Assembly: GCF_000689375.1 (NCBI RefSeq)
Contig: NZ_CBQZ010000001.1
Coordinates: forward strand, 310,001 to 374,000
From: Cardinium endosymbiont cBtQ1 of Bemisia tabaci
Lineage (GTDB): Bacteria; Bacteroidota; Bacteroidia; Cytophagales; Amoebophilaceae
Direction of reading: 5' to 3'
Length of the DNA: 64,000 bases
Under the pieces are notes generated by a model. The model was given only the letters and a program-made list of their open reading frames with translations. It had not been told where the DNA came from and ran no database searches. This document shows positions 8,590 to 16,600 of this stretch, in pieces; position 1 is the first letter of the stretch, and every line of letters begins with the position of its first letter. The translations under genes and the position numbers were made by a program.

Positions 8590-9390
8590 ATGGATAGCCT
8601 ATATAAAAGCCGTAAAATCGTCGGTTTAAATTTTAAATTGATGGCTAGATCAATTTTATTTTCATTTCCAGTATTGACTGGTTGTGGTAAAGTGGTTGGT
8701 AGATTTGGTATGAATGTGATTGCTACGTCTGGTAGCAATAAGGGAAAAACATATAGACCGAAAAAGTTGAGTACTATTGCACGTCATTGTATACAAAATG
8801 CTGTGCAAATGAAAAAACTTGATAAAAAAGATGCACAAGGTCGTACCCTATTACATACCATAAGCCAAATGGGGGATATATCCCTTATGGAATTTTTATT
8901 AAAAAACAAATCTAATATCAATGAACGAGATAAAGATGGGAAAACACCAACTTATTGGGCATCTGAACACAATAAAGTAGAATCAGTAGCTTTTTTACTG
9001 AATCATGGCCATGCAGATGTAAATCAAGCAAGTAAATATGGCAATACGCCCCTTCATGTAGTATCGATTAAAGGTTATACAGAAGTGGCTAAAGTATTGC
9101 TATCTTCTGCTAAGATCTTGGTTAATTTAAAGAACTATCATGGAGAAACAGCTCTTTATATAGCATTGCAGAATGGTCACACGGAAATAGTTAAATTATT
9201 ACTAAATGATAACAGAACAAAATATGACCCATTTTGTTCTATATGTCTTGATCGTATATCCCATGATATATTATATATAACGCTCTGTTGCCATTCTTTT
9301 CATAAACACTGCCTTAAAAAATGGATCGCTAGTCTTTCAAATAAGATAACAAGATGTCCCAATTGTAGGCAATACATAAAAGCTGCGTGA
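8590..9390 (+). CDS. Ankyrin-repeat protein with C-terminal RING-H2 finger, putative secreted lipoprotein
   Basis: 266 residues. The N-terminus has a basic stretch, a hydrophobic run and LTGC, a plausible lipobox, near residue 32. About four ankyrin repeats follow between residues 78 and 210 (GRTLLHTIS, GKTPTYWAS, GNTPLHVVS, GETALYIAL). The C-terminus is a canonical RING-H2 with ligands C216, C219, C233, H235, H238, C241, C256 and C259, plus the usual Trp after the sixth ligand (CLKKW). RING-H2 domains recruit E2 ubiquitin-conjugating enzymes, so this is a candidate host-directed E3 ligase with ankyrin repeats for target binding. An internal Met at 8641 is an alternative start. The function is inferred from domains only. 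Confidence 0.85.
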   Translation: MDSLYKSRKIVGLNFKLMARSILFSFPVLTGCGKVVGRFGMNVIATSGSNKGKTYRPKKLSTIARHCIQNAVQMKKLDKKDAQGRTLLHTISQMGDISLMEFLLKNKSNINERDKDGKTPTYWASEHNKVESVAFLLNHGHADVNQASKYGNTPLHVVSIKGYTEVAKVLLSSAKILVNLKNYHGETALYIALQNGHTEIVKLLLNDNRTKYDPFCSICLDRISHDILYITLCCHSFHKHCLKKWIASLSNKITRCPNCRQYIKAA

Positions 9391-9409
9391 TGCGTAGAGG
9401 TTGTTACAC
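9381..9409 (+). repeat. Inverted repeat shared by the 3' ends of two ankyrin genes (left arm)
   Basis: The last codons and downstream bases of the ankyrin-RING gene (AGCTGCGTGAT...GTTACAC) recur inverted at 11096-11124, just beyond the end of the convergent ankyrin/zinc-finger gene. 25 of 29 positions match. The pair may mark a shared ancestral gene end or an old inverted duplication. Confidence 0.5.
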
Positions 9410-9473
9410 CTATGTTGTTCGATTAAACTTAAACCTAATAACTTTTCTATTTTTGGGTTCTACAACCATACTT

Positions 9474-11028
9474 AGTCGGCCCTGAAATACCATATAATTA
9501 TTTGTTAATCAGCAAATAAATGGTTAAATTTATATATGGTTAATAACCAGTTTTTAGGTTGTTTTGTATAAAAAGCTTGCAAAATAAGGATGAAATCTAA
9601 GAAAATAAATAATAGCCTTGAGCGTTTGTTTGAGCAACGCTTATCTAGTTTTCTCAACCCGAAACATCCATTATTCCAGTTATCTGATTCGATTCCTTTT
9701 CACTCCTTATCATCAGATTTAGACCGCGGTTTTAGCTATGGACCTGGTCAACCTCCTTTGCCTATTCGTTTAATTATAGGTCTTCTCATTATCAGTCATA
9801 TGTATAATATTTCTGATGAACAAGTAGTGGTTAGATGGGTAGAAAACCCTTATTGGCAATACTTTTGTGGATATGATTATTTTCAGTTTAAGATGCCTTG
9901 TAACCCCAGTTCATTGACCCGTTGGCGCCATAGATTAGGTCAAGAAGGTCTCAATAAGATTTTATCTATGACTATAGACTTAGCGCTAAAAAAAAAGTAC
10001 TGACCCGAAAAGAACTTGAAAAAGTTATAGCTGATACTACTGTAATGGAGAAAAATATCCGTTACCCAACTGACTCTTCTTTGCTTAATAAATCCAGAGA
10101 AAAATTGGTCAGTATAGCCAAGAAAACAGGTATTAAACTGCGTCAAACTTATCAAGCGTTTAGGTCTATCTATACAAACGTAAAGTTGATTGCTATGCTC
10201 ATGCTAAACAGTATAAACGTTTATCTAAAGGCATTAAAACATTAAAAACCTATCTTGGTAGAGTAGTCAGAGATGTAGAACGTTCTATACAATCCTCTGA
10301 TGATCTAATACGGAATCAATTTACCAATCTACTATCTATAAGTAAAAAACTTATAAACCAATACAAAAAAAGTAAAGATAAAATTTATAGCATCCATGAA
10401 CCATCCGTCTACTGTGTAAGTAAAGGTAAGTCTAAACATCCTTATGAGTTTGGTTGCAAGGTACAATTTACAGTAACGCATAAAAAAGGTTTAATTGTTT
10501 CAACAGAAGCAATACATCCTAATGCTTACGATGGCCATACTTTGCAGAAGAGTTTATTACAAGCCGAGCAATTATCTGGTACCAAAGTAAAGTATGCTTT
10601 TGTAGATAAAGCCTACCGGGGTAATAATATACCTGTTAGTGAATGTAATATATTTATAAGTGGTTCTAAAAGGGGAATAACGCCTGCTCTAAAAAAAGCT
10701 ATAAAAAGAAGATCTTCTATTGAACCGCATATTGGTCATATGAAATCCGATGGTAAATTATCTGTTAACTATTTGAAAGGTATTCTAGGAGATAAACTTA
10801 ACGTTATTTTATGTGCTATTGCTCATAACCTACGACTGATTACAAGAAAGTTATTCTTAACACACTCACAATCACATAAATTAAAACCTATATAATTAAA
10901 ATTCTTAATCCAAAACCAGTTATACCTATATCTTGGGTAGGAAAAATAGAGCGCCTGCTAAACCATAAATATTGTAAAAAAAGATCCATTCAATAAATTT
11001 ATTCAAAAAAAATATTTCAGGGCCGACT
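9474..11028 (+). mobile_element. IS5-like insertion sequence, 1,555 bp
   Basis: The ends are inverted copies of AGTCGGCCCTGAAATA. The four bases ACTT occur on both sides (9470-9473 and 11029-11032), consistent with a 4-bp target duplication. Inside is a DDE transposase broken by frameshifts. Pieces of the same element occur at 13555 and 38490-38671. It landed between the two convergent ankyrin genes. Confidence 0.75.
9590..10895 (+). pseudogene. IS5-like DDE transposase, frameshifted
   Basis: The N-terminal part (9590-10003) has the InsH-like region with FSYGPGQPPLPIRL, WVENPYWQYFCG and LTRWRHRLG. It stops just after a run of nine A's near 9997; the reading continues in another frame with VLTRKELEKVIADTTV. 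A second shift near 10185 is needed to reach HPNAYDGHTL, AFVDKAYRGN and SIEPHIGHMKSDGKL at the C-terminal end. The A-run could permit slippage, but the second break makes this copy probably inactive. Confidence 0.75.
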
Positions 11029-11095
11029 ACTTATTAAATTAAAACTTGAATAGGCATGATATACATTCAAGTTGATTTTTAATTCTATATATTCA

Positions 11096-11124
11096 GTGTA
11101 GCAACTTCTATGAATCACGCAGCT
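11096..11124 (-). repeat. Inverted repeat shared by two ankyrin gene ends (right arm)
   Basis: Reverse-complement partner of 9381-9409, 25 of 29 bases matching. It lies about 55 bp beyond the stop of the ankyrin/zinc-finger gene. Between the IS end and this arm an 8-bp stem (ACTTGAAT/ATTCAAGT, 11044-11072) could serve as a weak terminator. Confidence 0.5.
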
Positions 11125-11179
11125 TACTGATGCAAGATAAAACTTTTATTACATAATAATATTGATAAAGTGTCGGCTT

Positions 11180-12259
11180 TTATCTGTCATGTATTCTTTC
11201 ATGCTTTGTAAGGTCACCTCGCCGTTTAAAACGCTTTTTACATCTATCGCATTCATGAGCACCCTCTCCTTCACATGTCCTTTGGTGCATTTGAAGGGTA
11301 GCTTTACGTCTAAATTTTTTTTCACATATTTGACATGTATAAGGTTTCTCGATTGTATAAACGCTTGCGTGGGTTATAAGGTTATGTAAATTTTGTATAG
11401 AGTTTTGTATACCATTGTGATTGAATCGTATATCCAAACAAGATAAATCGATATCTTCTAAAGATTCGACTTGTTCCGAACCGCCCAAATTTTTTAAACT
11501 TTCAAGATCTCTAAAACTTTTGTAGTTTTCGAACTCTTTTGAAAATTCGGACAATTGATTGCTTTGATCTATAGAATCATCTATTATTTCAATCACTGAT
11601 TTATCTATATAATTATCCATTATTTTAATCACGAATTTATTAGATTCAATATTTTGATTATTTTCTGCACAACTTTTTGCATAATTCCTAGAAGGCATTA
11701 GCATATATGCTTCAATATAAAATCCTTTATTTGATGAATCATCTAATAAGCGTTGAAGCGCACCTATATGTCCATTCTCAATTAATAAATCAATAAAAGT
11801 TAAACCATCAGCACTATTACCATGTTTTATCGTTAAAATTTCATTTGTCAATGATTCTATAGAAGAAGTACCTTGTATGGAATCTAAACTAGATAAGCCA
11901 TCTAAGATCGTGGTCAATATATCTATATGACCATTTTTAGCTGCAATATGGAATAGATTATTCCCTGATTGATTTTTTATTTTGAATACTTCCATTAAAA
12001 AATCGTGTCCGGATAGCTTATTAGATTCAATATAATCTTTGAAAAAATTTGTATTATTATATGAGGCTAGAACATGAAGGTTAGTATCCCCATGTCGACC
12101 TATCGACAAGGCTAGGCTATCTCTATTCACAGCAACCGTGTCATACGTAATCTGTACACCATTGTATAAAACTTGTGACTCATTATTGATCCTGTTAGAC
12201 TTATTCATCAAACCACTACAAGATGCGATAAGAGGTAAAACAAAAAAATAGTTTTTCAT
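11180..12259 (-). CDS. Ankyrin-type protein with two C-terminal TFIIIA-like C2H2 zinc fingers, putative lipoprotein
   Basis: 359 residues. The N-terminus MKNYFFVLPLIASCSG reads as a lipoprotein signal (lipobox IASC). Ankyrin-like repeats follow near residues 57-185 (GDTNLHVLAS, GNNLFHIAAKNGHIDIL, GLTFIDLLIENGHIGAL), then an acidic, Asn/Ser-rich middle. The end holds two classical zinc fingers. Finger 1 has C309, C312, H325 and C329 (C-x2-C-x12-H-x3-C). Finger 2 has C337, C340, H353 and H357 (C-x2-C-x12-H-x3-H). The conserved Phe and Leu of the fold are present, EKPYTC precedes finger 1, and the inter-finger linker EGEGAHEC resembles TGEKPYxC. Such tandem fingers are hallmarks of animal transcription factors, so this is a candidate nuclear-acting host effector. 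Export and DNA binding are inference. Confidence 0.85.
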   Translation of the reverse strand: MKNYFFVLPLIASCSGLMNKSNRINNESQVLYNGVQITYDTVAVNRDSLALSIGRHGDTNLHVLASYNNTNFFKDYIESNKLSGHDFLMEVFKIKNQSGNNLFHIAAKNGHIDILTTILDGLSSLDSIQGTSSIESLTNEILTIKHGNSADGLTFIDLLIENGHIGALQRLLDDSSNKGFYIEAYMLMPSRNYAKSCAENNQNIESNKFVIKIMDNYIDKSVIEIIDDSIDQSNQLSEFSKEFENYKSFRDLESLKNLGGSEQVESLEDIDLSCLDIRFNHNGIQNSIQNLHNLITHASVYTIEKPYTCQICEKKFRRKATLQMHQRTCEGEGAHECDRCKKRFKRRGDLTKHERIHDR

Positions 12260-12380
12260 AAAGGCTATATAAATAAAAAATGGTTATCAACCAAAAACAT
12301 ACTTTTGCAAAATTCATAAACTTTTTATCAAAAAGCAAATACAATAAATATTTACTTACGTCATAAAGGAATATTTTAAC

Positions 12381-12538
12381 TATAATGGCCGGAAAAATTA
12401 GAACAGAAAAAAACTAGATTTGTTTCTCGCAAGTATGATTCCATCAAATTAATATGAATAAATCAAATGGGAAGAAATAAGATTAGAAAGTTTAATGCAT
12501 CAGAAAAGACTAAAATAGTATTAGCTCTAAGTTAGATA
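12381..12538 (+). mobile_element. IS3-family element, 5' fragment with start of orfA
   Basis: It begins with a worn terminal repeat (TATAATGGCCGG; consensus elsewhere TATAGTGGACTG). At 12468 it carries the orfA start MGRNKIRKFNASEKTKIVLALS, then a TAG. It is interrupted at 12539 by an IS5-family element, and orfA coding sequence resumes at 13390. The 100 bp from 12260 to 12380, upstream of the minus-strand zinc-finger gene, must hold that gene's promoter. It is very A/T-rich and I see no clear boxes. Confidence 0.65.
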
Positions 12539-13389
12539 GTGTCGTCATGAAATATTTTGTATATTAGGTTTGTAGTTCGTATTATATTTTTAGATTAATA
12601 AGATCAATTATATTCCTAAGATGTCTAAATGGATTCACCGTCATGATATTTCAGACAAAGTATGGTCTATTTTATCACCTCTACTTCCAGGTCAACAAGG
12701 AGGTTGGGGAGCTGTTGCCAAAGATAATAGGCTGTTTATTAATGCAGTATTTTGGATTTTACGTACAGGATCTCCTTGGCGTGATCTTCCATCTAGCTAT
12801 GGGGATTGGAAAAACACCCATCGTAGATTTTCTCGCTGGAGAGATAATGGTATATGGGAAAGGATCTTAGAGAGACTAATTAATAATCCTGATTTTAAAT
12901 GGCTTATGATTGATTCTACTTATATAAAAGTACATATGCATGGAACGGGTGCGAAAGGAGGAAACCAATCTATGAGTCGAACAAAAGGGGGCTTAATACG
13001 AAGCTACATTTGGCCGTGGATGCGTCTGGTATGCCGGTCAGAGCTATTATCACAGAAGGTACCAGAGCTGATTGTAGCCAATCTACATATCTTATTGAAG
13101 GGATAACTCCAAAGCATTTGTTAGCAGACCGCGCCTATGATACCGATAAAATCATTAAATATGCTAGAGAAAAAGGTATTGTTCCTGTTATCCCTCCCAA
13201 AAAAACAGAAAAATAAAGCGTGATTTTGACAAAAATCTATATAAATTCCGACATCTTGTTGAAAATATGTTTCTCAAAATTAAGCAATGGAGAGGAATCT
13301 CCACTAGGTATGCAAAAAACACAGCATCATTCTTGGCAGCTGTCCAATTTAGATGTATCCATCTATGGACTAACTTCTTATGACGAGAC
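12539..13389 (+). mobile_element. IS5-family (IS427-type) insertion sequence, 851 bp, copy A
   Basis: The ends are imperfect inverted repeats (GTGTCGTCAT and ATGACGAGAC) flanked by TA on both sides, fitting the short TA target duplication of this group. It carries one transposase in two overlapping frames. An 851-bp copy with the same ends and the same transposase ORFs lies inverted at 53638-54488. It is inserted in an IS3 orfA remnant. Confidence 0.85.
12621..13216 (+). CDS. IS5-family transposase in two frames (probable -1 frameshift)
   Basis: The first frame (12621-13106) has the family N-terminus WSILSPLLPGQQGGWG and DLPSSYGDWKNTHRRFSRW, with the catalytic-region MIDSTYIKVH. The second frame (up to 13216) carries LHLAVDASGMPVRAIITEGT and LLADRAYDTDKI (second Asp). 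The frames join at CAAAAGGGGGCTT near 12983, where slipping back one base restores a continuous protein. This homopolymer is typical of programmed frameshifting in this IS group. The same arrangement is present in copy B. Products ending at 13106 would lack the second half of the DDE domain. Confidence 0.8.
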
Positions 13390-13559
13390 TATATAGAGAA
13401 CAATTAACGTTGTCTCAATTATCATCAAAGTATGGAGTAGGTGGTAAGACGATCCAAAATTGGGAACGTCAATTTTTGGAAAATCCTTCATTAGCCTTTG
13501 ATCCATGCAAAGTTGTGGGCGTATATAAAGATGAAATAAATAATCTTAAAAATGATTAG
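13390..13559 (+). pseudogene. IS3-family orfA, downstream fragment
   Basis: After the IS5-family insert the orfA frame resumes: YREQLTLSQLSSKYGV, then GKTIQNWERQFLENPS, then VYKDEINNLKND before a stop. This is the helix-turn-helix and early leucine-zipper part of an IS3 OrfA. It is cut at about 13555 by a scrap of another IS. Confidence 0.65.
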
Positions 13560-13592
13560 GCCAAGAAGGCCTCAATAACATTTTATCTACGT
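13555..13592 (+). mobile_element. 38-bp scrap of the IS5-like transposase gene
   Basis: Matches 9935-9972 of the intact IS5-like element with a few substitutions (GATTAGGCCAAGAAGGCCTC against GATTAGGTCAAGAAGGTCTC), followed by AATAACATTTTATCTA. It is too short to carry a function. Confidence 0.55.
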
Positions 13593-13657
13593 CAATTCTG
13601 AATTTTACAGAAATAGGAAAGCAGTCTTTAAACCCGCTATATCTAACTTAATTGGTT

Positions 13658-16600
13658 ATGTCTACAAAAATCCATCATGTTATTCTACGTAGTCGGATCG
13701 AGATTACGCTTGATCAACATCATCAAAATAACATACTCCAACATACCTTTCATAAAGTGGTCCAGCGGCATATTATGCCTATCTTATCAAAATTATTTTC
13801 TCAATACGTTCCCGATGATGCAGTTATTCATTTAGATAAACTTGTAATAGATATTGGTGATTTAAATCTATCTACCCTTGGCAAACAACTACCTTATCAG
13901 GTCGAACGGATCTTAATGCTTAAATTAAAAGAAGAGATTAATAAGGTAATACATAACCCTACTATAGACCAAATCATTCCACTACCTGATGCAAAAATGC
14001 AGGCTATAGCACACTATCTATCAGAAGGTAACTTTGCCTGGTGGATGGTCGAACGTTCTGAAAAACAAATTGAAAAAATATATTTAGAATTGCTTCACCA
14101 TACCCCTTTGCGCATAGCACAACTTTGGTGTAATTTAACGAAAAAAGAAAAAGCTGTTCAACGTTGTATGGGACTTTTTTCCCAAACTACTCTGGCCAAT
14201 ACGCTTGCCTATTTATTAAAGCAGCCTATACCCTACTTTACACCTATATTAGCCGAAATAGGACTACTGTTACACCAAACAGGGATTTTGATTAATAGGC
14301 CATACACACTGGAGCAGCAACTGCATGGAATAGCCCTATTGGCCACCATTAACCAGCAAAAGCATAAAGTAGACCGGATCGGTTTTTTGCAAATGCTCCT
14401 CCAACAAGCAGCTATTCAAACTTCTACCAGCTACGAAAAAATTCTAGAAAAATTACACGCTTATTATGAAGAAAATGAAAAAAAATATTTATATAACCCA
14501 ACTGTTAAAGCATGCATATTTCAGTTGAGAGATATGGTTGCAATGCCACCAAAATACTGGTATCAAGACCATAACAATCAGCAAAAAGTACTAAAAGAAT
14601 TGGATAAAATAGGAAATTATACCATGGCCCCCTATCAACTATCCGCAGCTATTGGTACCATTAAGGCAGTAATAGGTCAACCGGGTATACGTTCTTTAGT
14701 AAAAAGCTGGCTTAAAGAAAAGAAAAACAGGGAAAAATTGATCAAACGCTTACCTGATGCGTTATTTGTTGCATTCTTACAATCTATAGATCCTTATGTA
14801 AATTTATGCACTGATTTTGAGAAGATCGCAACGGATACTACTTCTACAATCGTGCCTATTGGTACCATAAAAGCCAATGCTTTAGCCTATTGTGCCTTTG
14901 AACATTTTAATGAGGTTAAAAACCAGGAAAAGGTATTAAAAGTATTAGAAAAAATAAGTAGCCCTACGACTATCCCCTATCAACTATCCGCAGCTATTGG
15001 TACCATTAAGGCAGCAATAGACCAACCTGGTGTACGTTCTTTAGTAAAGCGTTGGCTTAAAGAGAAGCAGAATAGGGAAATTTTCATTAAACGTCTACCT
15101 GATGGGCTATTTATTAGATTTTTGCAATCTATAGATCCTTATATAGTAACGCTATACGCTGATTTTGTAGCGCTTGTAACAGCTACTACTGTTACAAGCG
15201 CACCTATCTGCGCTATTAAAGCGAATAGTTTGGATTATTGTGCCTTTGAGCATTCTAAAAGGGCCTATCTTAAAGCGATTCAGTCCCTATTTAAGGAATA
15301 TATTTCCAATGGCCTCATCAACAAGCAAGGCCTCTCCATACTATGTGCCACGCATACCTATCATCCAGAAGTAGAAGCCATCATGCAACCTTTGGTATCC
15401 ATAACACAAGCCTCCGTTCTATCAAATGGACCCAAAATAACCACCTATTCAGATGGCAGTATAGATAATCCTCAACTGGTCTCTACCCAGCCAGCCTATT
15501 TAAATAGCGCACCTATTTCAATTTCAGAAGGTGGATCATCTAGTCTATTAAAAGCATTAGAAACGATAATCCACCCTACTATACCAGCTGATGAACGATC
15601 GGAAGCTATTCGTAAAATTAAGGTAGCAATAGGCCAACCTAGCATACGTTCTTTAGTAAAAAACTGGCTTAAAGAAAAAGCAACCAGGAAAAAATTGATT
15701 ACACGCTTATCTGATGCACTGTTTATTAGATTTTTGCAATCTATAGATCCTTATATAGTAACGCTATACGCTGATTTTGTAGCGCTTGTAACAGCTACTA
15801 CTGTTACAAGCGCACCTATCTGCGCTATTAAAGCGAATAGTTTGGATTATTGTGCCTTTGAGCATTCTAAAAGGGCCTATCTTAAAGCGATTCAGTCCCT
15901 ATTTAAGGAATATATTTCCAATGGCCTCATCAACAAGCAAGGCCTCTCCATACTATGTGCCACGCATACCTATCATCCAGAAGTAGAAGCCATCATGCAA
16001 CCTTTGGTATCTATCTCTCAAACGTCTCTTCTATCAGATGGGCCAAAAATAAGGGTGCATGACAATAATAGCCTACATACCGATCCGAAACTAACAGGTA
16101 TTGGAGCTACCTATTTGGATAGGGATTCTGTTTCGAGCTTAGAAAGTAGCTTATCTGATGTAGTAGATTTTTTGCTTTATAATGAATTGCCCAAAGACCA
16201 GTTGGTGCCAGCTTATTTAATAGCCAAACGGTTGGGCCATGCGACATACCAACAAATACGAGATCAGCTTACACCTGTATGCCAAGAAGCAACTATCCTA
16301 AGAAAGTTAATACAACATGCGACAGAACCAATATTAAACAAACTGTTACAGGTCTTTGTTCCTTTTTCCGATCAAATATTAGATAGACTAGAGGAGGTCA
16401 TTGCCCAATCAAAAGTAGTGCAGTGCACAGAACAGCTGACTAATATCCGGTTAATAAAAGAAATTTTTATTAAAGCAGCGATCATGCATATACCACCTAC
16501 TACTGAAAAACAGTATATAGAACGCATATTATACCATCTTGGCAGACAAACTTCATTCAGTCCAATTATTTTATGTGATCAGCTGATTGATGGTACCAAA

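Noticed and set aside
11162-11389. Plus-strand open frame of 75 codons
   Set aside because: Antisense to the zinc-finger end of the ankyrin/zinc-finger gene, whose domain motifs fix the minus strand as coding.
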